From Desmodus rotundus (Eukaryota > Chordata > Mammalia > Chiroptera > Phyllostomidae): DNA of 64,000 nucleotides. The notes beneath the pieces were generated by a model, which was not told the origin of the DNA, searched no databases, and saw nothing but the letters and a program-made list of their open reading frames with translations. The stretch lies in NCBI RefSeq assembly GCF_022682495.2, contig NC_071393.1, forward strand, positions 115,708,239 to 115,772,238. Direction: 5' to 3'. Positions 1 through 10,015 of this stretch are shown one piece after another; position 1 is the first letter of the stretch; every line of letters begins with the position of its first letter. Made by a program: the position numbers and the translations under genes.

Positions 1-82
1 ATGTGCCCTGACTGGGAATCAAACTGGCGACCCTTTGGTTCACAGTCCACACTGAATCCACTGAGCTACACCAGCCAGGGCC
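1..82 (-). repeat. VES-type SINE, cut by window edge
   Basis: Antisense tRNA-like head, ending with the reverse of the element start (CACCAGCCAGGGC). The rest lies outside. Confidence 0.85.
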
Positions 83-225
83 AACTTACACATCTTTGTA
101 ACCCCTATACTTAGCATAGTTTATGGGGGTTAACAAATATTCTTAGTGGATGCCCTCTTTTCTTTGTAATAGTGAATTGTCAGAGACTACATTGTTTATC
201 ATGTAAAATGTCATCATAGTATCTT

Positions 226-460
226 TTTTTAGTCCTCACCCGAGGGTATGTTTAATTGATTTTAGAGAGAGAAGAGAAAGAGAAAGGGAAAGAAAGTGAA
301 ACACTGATGTGAGAGAGGAACACTGATCAGTTGCCTCCCACACGTGCCCCAATGGGGGACCAAACCCACCACCTAGGTGTGTGCCCTGACCAGGAATCAA
401 CCCACAACCTTTTGGTCTATGAAACAATGTTCCGACCACCTGAGCCCCCCTTCCAGGGCT
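226..460 (-). repeat. VES-type SINE (GGGTGAGGA-tailed variant)
   Basis: Starts with the reversed tail TCCTCACCCGAGGGTATG, then GA-rich tract and a tRNA-like head ending TTCCAGGGCT. Belongs to the subfamily whose tail precedes the A-run with a CATATCCTTGGGTGAGGA-like motif. Confidence 0.85.
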
Positions 461-464
461 GTGT

Positions 465-2467
465 ATCTTTCGACATGCTCCTTTATTTTGTTTCCTGTAA
501 ACTAGTTATAGAGGTTTGATTAGATTTGGGTTAAACATTTTTGATAAACTTACTTTCAGAAATATTTTGTCATGTTTCCTTTACTATTCTGAGATGAAAT
601 TCATAGGTAATAATGTCTAAACATATCATTTAAAAATCAATTTAACAATTAGTTGTAGCAATTCTTTCTTATATAGACCCGTTCCATGGATTGGAGGACA
701 CCCAGTAGTGACCCTGTTATTGTATTAACCAAAAGTCCCCACAAATTTTGAAAATATACTCTAGAGATCTACTGCCAATATGATAAAGATAGCAGAATGC
801 TTGAGACAGCTGTATACTACATACAGTGATTAATTGTTTCCTTAGCAATTCTATCTGCTAGAGCACACTTCCCCCTATAAACCATGTATTAAATTACGGT
901 GCATTTTAAAGATTATCCTTAGAATTATGTTTTATATCCCAGTGAAACTAGATTCTTCAAATGCCTTAACTCAAGAAACTTAAAAGGACTCCCAATTACT
1001 ATGTACTTAATATCTTATTAAGAGTGCTTCCAACCCTGGCTGGTGTGGTTCAGTTGATTGGAGCATCGTCCCATAAACCAAAGGATTGAGGGTTCGATTC
1101 CCAGTCAGGGCACATGCCTAGGTTGTGGGTTTGGTCCCCACATACATAGGTGTTTCACTCCCTCTCTCACTTCCTCCCTTCCCCTCTCTCCAAAACCAAT
1201 AAGCATGTCCTTGGGTGAGGATAAAAAAAGGGTGCTTCTGCTTTACATTATTTTTGATGGACTAGTTTGTATGTCCTTTTAAATAATATAGCTGCTGGGA
1301 AGGTTGGACATGGTTAATGGCTTCTGAACGATGTCTCTTCTTCAAAAATGTCCATACTGTGTATAATTTTTTAACCTTCTTCCCATATTCAGAAGTCTGT
1401 AATAACACTCTATTACCGAGAGGCCCTGTAATTTCCTCTTATTTATTTAACATCAAGTTGAGTCCCTATCAGACATAAGGCAATTTCTTTTACATTTTTT
1501 GTCTATTGTATATTAAGTGGTATGTAAGTTTTCAGAGAAAGGTTCATAAACTGATTCTCCACATTATTATTGCAGAAGCCGGACTTTTCCTATTCTGCCT
1601 TCTGTGTGACATTTTTTGCTACTGAGCAACTTGTCACCTTAACCTCAGTTCCTATGGCCTCTACCAGCAGGGCAGAAATGGTGTTTAAAATATTACATCA
1701 TCTGCATAAGAGGAAGATTAGAGAAGGACAGTGGAAGTATATGGTAATAGGGCAAAACCTAAACTTTTAAACATTTTTTTTATTGTTGCAAAACCTAAAC
1801 TTTTAAAGAAAACTAACACCAGTGCCCTATATGCAAAACATTTCCTACATTATACAACACCAATACTCTATCTATATGTCAGCCAGCTTTTGTAAATAGC
1901 AAGTAGACTGAATCTTCTGGGAAAATTATAGTGTAGATAAAGACCTGCCTGGAATGCTCAGCTGCAGGCTGATTTGGAGATAAGAAAATAGACTAGTTCA
2001 GTTACGTGTTATTTTCTGAATTTACCTTTTGTTATTCTCTCTTCATAGGAAAATGTCTAATACAAAAAGGAATGTTAAAAGGAATTTATCAATAATGTCA
2101 CCCAACAACATGTTTTTTTCTTGTTCCTTTTGTCTTTGTGTATGTAACCAGATAAGTTACGTCATATTACAACTTTCTATTTTATTTGCTTGATATTTGA
2201 GCACACATTGTTTTCACATTATGGTTTTTATTTTCATTTTAATAACATTTCAGGTTGGCTGCCATATTGATATTCTTTTCAACTTTATGACTTTGTAATG
2301 GACACAGTTTGCTTTGTAGTCATTACATTTGGAAAGCTCTTATTATCCAGTTATGGTTTGGAATTTTTGTTTTCTCATATTTACACATTTTATATTTAAA
2401 AAAAAGAAGAGATACTTACTCTGATCATATTCTTCCTTTTCACTTTTTTTTCTTTGTGACTGTTCAG
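465..2467. other. BBOF1 intron, mostly unique
   Basis: No exon seen. It contains one SINE (1034-1230). About 1575-1700 weakly resembles MIR (a CACCTTAACCTCAGTTCC-like core) but is too diverged to call. Confidence 0.5.
1034..1230 (+). repeat. VES-type SINE (GGGTGAGGA-tailed variant)
   Basis: Head CCCTGGCTGGTGTGGTTCAG with B-box GGTTCGATTCC, CT-rich body, then CCTTGGGTGAGGAT and an A-run. Confidence 0.9.
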
Positions 2468-2569
2468 GACAGATATTCAAGGAAATGTCAATATTGAAGA
2501 TCTGACTTGGGAGCAGAAGGAGAAAGTGTTACGGTTGCTCTTTGCAAAAATGAATGGTTTTGTTCCTAG
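2468..2569 (+). CDS. BBOF1: BBOF1 exon (third from the end)
   Basis: The acceptor is a T-rich tract followed by CAG at 2465-2467 and the donor is GTAACT at 2570. The 102 bp have an open frame with one leading and two trailing split bases, encoding TDIQGNVNIEDLTW through MNGFVP plus the first two bases of Arg. The composition (acidic and basic, Leu heptads) suits a coiled-coil protein. Confidence 0.8.
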
Positions 2570-5500
2570 GTAACTCCCTATTTCTGTAGTGAAATACCAA
2601 GTTATTATCAACCCTAAAAATGGAACAATGAACTTGTTCTCACTTAGAATTAAAGGATTAGGAAAAAACCCAAAATATAAAAGGGTCATACTGCTTAGCT
2701 ATGCAACCCTCAGAGATAAAGAAGTAAATGAGCATGGAAGCAAAAGATGAATTAGAATTAAAGGAGGTAGAAAAGAGATTAATGTTAGGTATTTAAGGTA
2801 ATGCTTGCTAAGAAGGTACAACATTGCTCAGCTGAATGGGTGGTAACTGAAGAGAAGCATAACAATTGTTAAGATTTTATTGGTCTGCAAAGACAAGTAA
2901 ATGCTTTTTAAGCTGATTATTAATCAAGAGCATCTCTAAAAACAAGAAAAAGACCTAGAAAGGAAAAAATCCACAGATATTTAAAATAATTCTTCTAAAT
3001 GAATTATTTCACTCTCTCCACTATGTTTTATCAGTAACTATAAACATGGTAATGAACTATAAAGTGGGTGAAATAAATCAACATTTACTGATTGCTTATT
3101 ACATACTTGGCACTATGTTAGGTACTCTGGGGATTCAAAAAAAATTAAGAACCCCAGCTGGTGTGGCTCAATGGATTGAGTGCTGGCCTATGAACCAAAA
3201 GGTTGCTAGTTTGATCCCCAGTCAGGGCACATGCCTGGGTTTTGGGCCAGGGGACCTGCAAGAGGCAACCCTTGGATCTATCTCTCATACATCGATGTTT
3301 CCCTCCCTCTCTCCCTTCCCCTCTCTCTAAAAATAAATTTTTAAAAATCTTAAAAAAAAAGACATTGCCCCAGAGTTTACAATCTGGTTGCACAAACAAA
3401 ACCAACATAACAAGGGGAAAATAGGCGGCACAATAAAGTATAATTGAAGCCCTGGCTGATGTTGCTCAGTGGGTTGAGCACCAGCCTGCAAACTGAAAGG
3501 TCACCAGTTCATTTCCTGCCCAAGGTACATGCCTGGGTTGAGGGCCCTGTCCCCAGTTGGGGGTGATCAAGAGGCAATTGATGTTCCCCTCTCTCTCTCT
3601 CTTCCTCCCCCTCTCTCTAAAAATAAATAAATAAAATCTTAAAAAATAAATAGGGTGTAATTGGAGTTCAGACGAGGTCTAGAGTAGTGGGGGAAGACTT
3701 CAGTCAGGAAGACAGAAAGAGTATGACTCTGTGGGGTGCCCTGTAGGAAAGTGGGAGAGTAGCAAGACAGGGGGAGAGCACGTCAGGCAAAGGGCACAGT
3801 AGACAACATAAGCAAAAGCCCAGAGATATAGGAATGGGTATCAGGCATTTAGGGAACATCGAGGAAAAATTGCCTAGCTTGAGGAAATTTGATAATGCTA
3901 CAGAGTAACTAGTAATTAGAAATAAGGATTAATCTGTAGATTAAATTATGATGAGCCTTAAAAACCATGCCGAAAAGCCTGCACTTACGCTACTGAGCTT
4001 CTAGAGAAGTATAAAGTATTTTTCTTCTCTGCCTTGAAGGAATACAAAGAGCAACAAGCCATACTCTCACAATCTGACCAGAAGGGCTCACAGGGTATTG
4101 TTCTCAGAGCTATCCTGAACCTAACAGTGACAAGTACAATGGGTTGGAGGACAAAAATGGAGGTGGGGCACCAGCAGAAGCTGCTTCACTACTCAGGTGG
4201 TGGTGAGGGGTTGAGGCAAGAATGGGAGCAGTCAGGAAAAAGGGGGGAAACGGAGACAGTAAGGAGAAACAGAGCTTGGTGAGAAAGGGCAAAAGGAATA
4301 AAGACAACTAAGTGTACATTTTTTTAACTAAGAACTAAGAGACTGGTAGTATGAAAGGCAAATGAAAAAAAATCTGGAAAGCCAGTGTGAGGAAAGTGTT
4401 TAAATTTTATTTAATCCATCCATCAAGTCATTTCACATATGCATATTGAGTGCCTGCTATTTACTGAGGATATGATGTTGGGTAAATAAAGACATCATCC
4501 CTAGTATCAGGGAGTTCCTGATTTACATGGGAAGAAAACCATTAGTCAAATCATCCCACAAATATATACAAAAGTACAATTATGACATAGGCTCAAAGGA
4601 GTGTTATGAGAGGCTAGATCAGGGACATCTGACCTTTAATTTCTGAGGAAATTAAAGCCTGAGTTGACCACTAAAAGGTAAATAGAGACGACAAGGGGAG
4701 AAAAACACATTCCAGGCACAAGAAATAGAAAGTAGTATTTTCATTGTCAAATTGGAGAAGATGGCAGTATATTGAAGCAAAAAATAGTTAAGGCATTTGT
4801 AAACGGTGATTGGAGTACAGATGATAATGTTTTGTAGTGTAGGGAGGGAGATCTGAGCACGCTTAATGAGAATTGGTGGTTGAGTTCAGGAAAGTGGATG
4901 AAGGTAGGAAAGCAAAGGGCTGAAGCTAGAACCTTTAGGAATAACCACAATTAATGAACAGCAGAACAAAGAAGAGTACAACCAAAAGAGAGGAGTTTAA
5001 AGTGTAGGACAAATAGAAGATGGAGGACTTTGAAATGGATTTTGTGTCTCTGGTAGCATTCCCGAAAAGTGAAGGTACAACCCAGGCTGTACATACTGAA
5101 TGTCTGTCTCCTTGCGAGTTGACTTTTCTGTACCCCAGGGAATACAGCCAGAGTTCCAGGCCTCAAGCTCCATACTGTGTTGTTTTCACACTGGAGAAAG
5201 AGGAATTTGAGTGAAATCTTTCACACCAAAGTAATGAACTTGAACCTGGTCACAATGGAACTGTCTAAGCCTGTTGAAATCTCATGCCAGGGTTGGATGA
5301 AGGAAAAAGAATATAGGAATAAAATGGTGAAATGTTGTGATAAAGATGAGATTAAATGAGAAAGCTCAGATTGGGAAGGGATTAAATAATAAAAAGTTCT
5401 GCCAAGGCAAGAAATTAGGAATTTGGTTAAGGCTTCACAGTAGATTGTATATGACTGAATCCAACAGTACAATATTTTTCTTTGTGAGTGAACTAAGTCA

Positions 5501-7114
5501 AAGGAGGGTAATCAATAAACTGTACCCTTAATGCATCAGCAACAATGCTGGCTATAACTCAGGCACAAAAAGTAGCTAGAGTACATTATTAGACTATTTA
5601 AGATAGCCAGATTTTGATTTTTTTTTAATTTTTAGAGAGAGAAACATCAATTTGTTGTTCCACTTATTTATCTTCTTCTACGTGCTCTGCCCAGGGATCA
5701 ACCTGTAAGGTATGGGGCCAATAAGCTAACCAACTGAGCTATCCTGCCCCTATCTGGCCAGGGGCAGGATAGCCAGATTTTGAATGGGTTTATGCTGCTT
5801 TCATGTGCACCTAGTTGAGGGCATGTTTTAGGAATGGGATATGTCTTTATCTGCTGGCGAATCAATCTACTATACTTTAAAATTTTTAATCCTTACCCAA
5901 GCGTATTTTTTTAAAATTGATTTCAGAGAAAGGAAGGGAGTGAGAAACATCGATTGGTTGCCCTCCCTACATGCCCCAACTGGGGATTGAACATGCAACC
6001 TAGGTATGTGTCCTGACCCAGGATCGAACCTGCACCTTTTTGGGTGTACAAGATGACAGTCTAACCAAGCTCACTTTCAAATTAAAATAATGGATTAGCC
6101 CTGACCAGTATGGCTTAGTTGGTTGGGTTTTGTCCTACACAAAGCAAAAGGTCGCTGTTTGGATTCTTGGTTCGGTTCCTAGTGAGGGCACATGCCTGGG
6201 TTGCAGATTCAGTCCCTGGTCAGGGCGCATATGAGATTGATGTTTCTCTATTTCTCCCTCCCTTCCTATCTCTCTAACAATAATTTGAAAAAATATTGAA
6301 GTAGTGATATGTTTATTTCCTGTTCTTAAACCAGACTTTCCAAAGTATAGGAGAAATTTTTATAGTGTCTTTCCATTGGGTAACCTTTTTGTGTTCTGAG
6401 GTTCTTTCTGTGGGAAGGGAATTTTTCTGGCCATGTTTTTTTTTTTTGTGGGGGTGGGGGGAGGTCAGTACTTTGGTTTAACCTTGCTCATCACCATTAA
6501 TAGCTGTTATGTATCCTCCTCATCATCATCTCCATAAATATTTCCATTTCTTAAGTTCAACATATCTCAACTTTAAGAGAATACAAGTTTATGTTAACTT
6601 GCCTTAACATTACACTGCCTCCATGTACGTGTAAAAAATCATTGTCAAAATGAGAAGCCCATCCAATGGAAGCATGCATTTAGCACTTTTAGAGTATAGC
6701 TGAAATAAGGGTACAAGGAGACACTGCCTCACTGTTCACTTTTACCCACCACAGGAAATTCAGTCAGAGTTCCAGGCCTCCAGTTCCAGACTATGTTGTT
6801 CTAGACAATGGAGAAACAACGGAACTGGGGTAAGGTCTCTCTTGACAAAGCAATGAATGTGCGCTTGATCACAACGGCTCTTATGGACATGTTACACGTG
6901 CTAGAATTGAGTGAGAGTAACAGGACAAGTCTATTGTTCTGAACCACGGTTGCTGACAGGTCTCTTACTTTGTCATTATTGCAGGGACGAAAGTAAGCTT
7001 CAAGATCAAACCTTCATCACCCAGCAAGTACCAATCTCAGACTCTCCTAGTGAACTGATGATATCCAGTATTCAGACAGGATCACAAGAGTCTGATACAG
7101 TAAGGAGTCTGTAA
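2468..7114 (+). CDS. BBOF1: BBOF1, 3' terminal coding exons (gene runs in from the left)
   Basis: Three exons, 2468-2569, 6755-6829 and 6985-7114, join in frame (each junction splits a codon) and end at TAA 7112-7114. All have AG acceptors and the two internal ones have GT donors. The first encodes a charged helical segment (TDIQGNVNIEDLTWEQKEKV...), followed by a low-complexity Ser/Thr/Gln tail ending SQESDTVRSL. I recognise the segment and its position next to ALDH6A1 as BBOF1 (CCDC176), a coiled-coil protein needed for basal-body alignment in multiciliated cells and for sperm flagella. About 102 C-terminal residues are in view; the 5' part is outside. A duplicated form of the 6755 exon at 5139 could give another C-terminus. 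The name rests on memory of the human locus, not on a search. Confidence 0.8.
3152..3361 (+). repeat. VES-type SINE
   Basis: Full-length: head CCCCAGCTGGTGTGGCTCAA, CT-rich region CCCTCCCTCTCTCCC, AAAAATAAAT and an A-tail. Confidence 0.93.
3449..3652 (+). repeat. VES-type SINE
   Basis: Full-length: head GCCCTGGCTGATGTTGCTCA, CT-rich tract, AAAAATAAATAAATAAAATC tail. It lies 88 bp after the previous copy, in the same orientation. Confidence 0.93.
5139..5214 (+). CDS. Duplicated BBOF1 exon, possible alternative terminal exon
   Basis: This block aligns with the BBOF1 exon at 6755-6829, including its acceptor and intronic flanks. It has an AG acceptor at 5137-5138 and the same reading phase. 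Spliced after the 2468-2569 exon it would read REYSQSSRPQAPYCVV and stop at TGA 5212-5214. The position matching the donor GTAAGG of the other copy reads GAGTGAAATC, so it has no recognisable donor and could only serve as a last exon. It may instead be a decayed duplicate. Which copy other mammals use cannot be told here. Confidence 0.4.
5618..5767 (-). repeat. Degraded VES-type SINE with 16-bp target duplication
   Basis: Antisense, T-run first, head diverged (CAACTGAGCTATCCTGCC). It is flanked by the direct repeat GATAGCCAGATTTTGA at 5602-5617 and 5768-5783, which fixes both boundaries. Confidence 0.85.
5881..6071 (-). repeat. VES-type SINE (GGGTGAGGA-tailed variant)
   Basis: Antisense copy beginning with the reversed tail ATCCTTACCCAAGCGTAT, ending in a decayed head near 6071. 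Confidence 0.8.
6098..6296 (+). repeat. VES-type SINE
   Basis: Head AGCCCTGACCAGTATGGCTT, GGTCAGGGCGCATATGAG, TGATGTTTCTCT, CT-rich tail. Confidence 0.88.
6755..6829 (+). CDS. BBOF1: BBOF1 penultimate coding exon
   Basis: The acceptor is ACAG at 6751-6754 and the donor is GTAAGG at 6830. The 75 bp keep the frame from the 2468 exon (AG|G = Arg) and encode KFSQSSRPPVPDYVVLDNG followed by ETTELG. A diverged second copy of this exon lies 1.6 kb upstream at 5139-5214. Confidence 0.75.
6985..7114 (+). CDS. BBOF1: BBOF1 last coding exon
   Basis: The acceptor is TTATTGCAG at 6976-6984. The first base completes the Gly codon begun by the previous exon. It encodes DESKLQDQTFITQQ through a Ser-rich end and stops at TAA 7112-7114. 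The 3' UTR should follow; AATAAA-type signals on the plus strand include AATAAA near 7610 and 7912. Confidence 0.75.
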
Positions 7115-7499
7115 TCGAACCAAACAATACACAGAACTCTTACCTACCTTTCCCCATGCAGCTTGGTTCTTTAGCTCTACTATCCAGGAGCTCTCAGGGA
7201 TTAGTGAAATGAGTAATAAACCAGTATGAGACGGTGGACATTTTTATAACAATATCCACCCTATATCCACCCTAAGGAAGACATATACTTAATGCAAATG
7301 CATATTTTTTGCCTCTTAGTGTGGAAAAACCTATATATATTGCCTTTTGAAATACACAGCCTAGCCAAGATATGTACTGTCTTTTATGTAAGAATTAAAA
7401 CAAAGTGACTGTGTAACTCTTGGCTTTGGCCAGAGGGGGGAAGTCTGAGTCAGAGGACAAGCTAGGGGACAAAGGCATTACAAGGAAGTACGGGACCAT

Positions 7500-9910
7500 T
7501 TTTTTAAAAAGCCAGATTTTCTTTTTAAGAACTTTTTATTTGTAATTTGTTATTCATAATCAGTACAATGTAGAAGCAGTGAAATTTCAAATGAGGCCAC
7601 ATCGAGCAAAAATAAAGCAAAATACTGATTTTTTAAGCTGCTACTAGCATAAACATAACTGTATAGATGATTTTCCATCTAGGAAACAAGAAACTTCTGA
7701 GTATCAAGTAGCTAGCCAAATGAATTGATTCCATTTAGAGCAACAAGATTCTGATTAGTGAGTATTTTTTAAAAAGTGATTTCCTTTAAGTGTAAGGAAA
7801 ATTTAGGTGTCTCTGTGACTTAATTCCACTTGGAATTCAGAGAATATGACCTTTTATTCAACCCAGCCTGCAGCTGTTGGATTGGATTAAATATCACTAC
7901 TAGTTGCCAGCAATAAAATAAGGGGCATTCTATAAATTTCTACTGCCTCACCTTTAGAAAGGGAAATCAAAATAAAACAAAACCAAGCCAAACAGGAAGA
8001 CCCAGTAGGGTCATAAATGTATTTTATTAAAGTTCTAGTCACTTTAAGTCAGTGATTTTCAACTGGTGTGTCATAAGAATCTTTAAAACATGTGATACCT
8101 CACTATTTAGAAGCACTGATTGACCTCTCTTCCCTTAGATTGTCAGATAAAAGAATGACAACAGACAACACAATAGCCAGCTAGTCTGCGTGCCCTGTCT
8201 TGAACCGTAAATATATTAAGTCATGTAATAGAGTTGTATCTTATTGGTCACAGTGCATAATAAGGTGGTGTCTGATTGGTTAATTCTTGGTACCAGAAAT
8301 CCTTATATACAACTATAGACACCCGATTTGTTAAAAAAACAAAACAAGTCACTTTGGAGCAAAAAAGGCTAGATAATTACTATTATTAATGTTTTTGGAA
8401 ATAATTAAAATTATATCTATTTTTTGTCAGATTGGCAATAAATATATTTTTGGCATGCTGCAAAATTTTAAAATTAGTTTATGTGTGCCATGAGATGAAA
8501 AAGGTTGAAAATTACTGCATGAAGTGATTGAAGATTTTTACATTCTATCCAGTAGGTGGTAGTAATAAGCTTAAAATATGTACAGTGCACAGATATTTTC
8601 AAGGTTTGTGCTATCCTTAATCCCATGGATGGGCTAGCATTATCCACATGACTAGTAGGGAAGCAGGAAAAGAAGTGACCTATGTCATCTGGCTGAAGAC
8701 CAGAGACTATTCACTGTTTCGGAACCAGAAGGCTTTTCCTGGTTCACTGGGTAAAATCTGCATCGGAAAGACAAGATTCAACTGGGATGTACAGCAAAAA
8801 GAAAGAAGCTATTCTGTTCAGCACATCAGTATCTTATTCGACTTACAGTTTAGCTACATCGAAGAGCATAAAGATAGCTGAATTAACAGTAGCGAGGGAA
8901 TCTGCCAGAGCATTTCTTTTTTACTACTTTATGTCATGAAAAGCTTTAAAATTTCTTAGACCCTAGTCAGTTATTTTTTTTTCTTGCACTCCTCTAGTCA
9001 GTTATTCTATATTAAGTGTTCTTTTACTAAAAAATATCATTCATGAGAAATGCAGACAAGAAGAAAGAGCAACATAAAACATTGGCAAGGACTATCAGGT
9101 CAGACTTGCTTAAGGCAAACACCCCTTGATTTCTGGGCCTAAAATAACTTTTGAAATGGTTTTCTTTCTAAAAAAAAAAAAAGGAGGACACCTGATTTAA
9201 TGACTGAAGCATTAATTAATGATTGCTGAAGCAAACCCTGAAATTTAGCACTTGGCACACACAACAAAAAGTCGATTTACCCAATGCACACTGAGGTATC
9301 CTTGGGAAATGATTTTAAGAAGCAGGAACAGAGACAATGGTAGAATTCAGTGGTCATGAATCACTAGGACAAAGTGGCATTCAGCAAAAAGAGAGGAGCA
9401 GTTGTCACAACTGTGGGATAAGTAGAAAAGGACTGTAACTTGGGTAGTGTGGGATGAGAGGCTCAGAAAAGCCTGGCACAGGGGTCTCCCCCACTGGAGT
9501 AAGGCTGTGTTTGAGGGCCAACCAAAGGGTGAATTATTTCTATCCTATTTCCCCATTCAAGAGGTCCTCTTCCACTTACGGAGGATCTTTACAAACACTA
9601 ATCTTCCCATCAAGTCATCAGAAAAGGGGAGAATTTTTGGAAAACAGGCCTCAGCTCTCATTCCAGAAAGCATTTCACAGTTAACGACAGTTACCTCAGA
9701 AAGGGAAGTATGAAGAGTAAGTGAAAACACAGTTTCAGAGTTACACTAGGAGTGTCCCTGTAGCAACTTTGCAGGGGCTACCGGTCTGAGAAAGATTTTA
9801 GTTACAAGGTATTCCATTCAGGGGCATCTGATCTGAGCAAAGTTGGCAAATGAAGGCGGTCAAGAATAACAGATTGCTTAGGATGGACTGAGTCTGGAAC
9901 AAACTCGTTT
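7500..9910 (-). other. Probable ALDH6A1 3' UTR / convergent interval with BBOF1
   Basis: The 2.8 kb between the BBOF1 stop (7114, plus strand) and the ALDH6A1 stop (9911, minus strand) has no other exon I can recognise. Minus-strand AATAAA candidates (TTTATT on plus) occur near 7546, 7852 and 8022, so the ALDH6A1 3' UTR could be 1.9-2.4 kb and meet the BBOF1 3' end. A hAT MITE sits at 8050-8517. UTR limits are inferred. Confidence 0.4.
8050..8517. mobile_element. hAT-like MITE, 468 bp
   Basis: The ends form 14-bp terminal inverted repeats with one mismatch: CAGTGATTTTCAAC at 8050 and the complement of CAGTAATTTTCAAC ending at 8517. The interior has no ORF. The 8-bp flanks CTTTAAGT and CATGAAGT agree only in part, so the target duplication is eroded. 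Non-autonomous hAT elements of this look are common in vesper-type bats. Confidence 0.7.
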
Positions 9911-10015
9911 CTAACGGCCCATAGTAGGCATGACTACAGCAGGTGAAGAGAGAGTAGCATCTTCTTCTTTCCACTGAGAAGTAATGGTCTTTAGCTGAGT
10001 GTAGAAGTAGATGCC
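9911..10015 (-). CDS. ALDH6A1: ALDH6A1 exon 12 (stop codon)
   Basis: 105 bp encoding [19 protein letters not shown] through VVMPTMGR, with TAG at 9911-9913. The C-terminal oligomerisation strand is complete. Confidence 0.95.
   Translation of the reverse strand, partial: GIYFYTQLKTITSQWKEEDATLSSPAVVMPTMGR

Larger units (their letters stand above)
3050..4030. repeat. Ancient interspersed repeat broken by two SINEs
   Basis: Sequence of the type 'lower-case tumour of a tandem gag' is absent; what is visible is the common old mammalian repeat with TTTACTGATTGCTTATTACA, a CAGAGTTTACAATCTGG block and CAAAAGCCCAGAGATATAGG. It continues on both sides of the SINEs at 3152 and 3449. It may be an L2-like element; the family is not assigned. 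Confidence 0.35.

Noticed and set aside
8648..8881. 77-codon open frame between BBOF1 and ALDH6A1
   Set aside because: No recognised domain; most likely part of the ALDH6A1 3' UTR read on the opposite strand.
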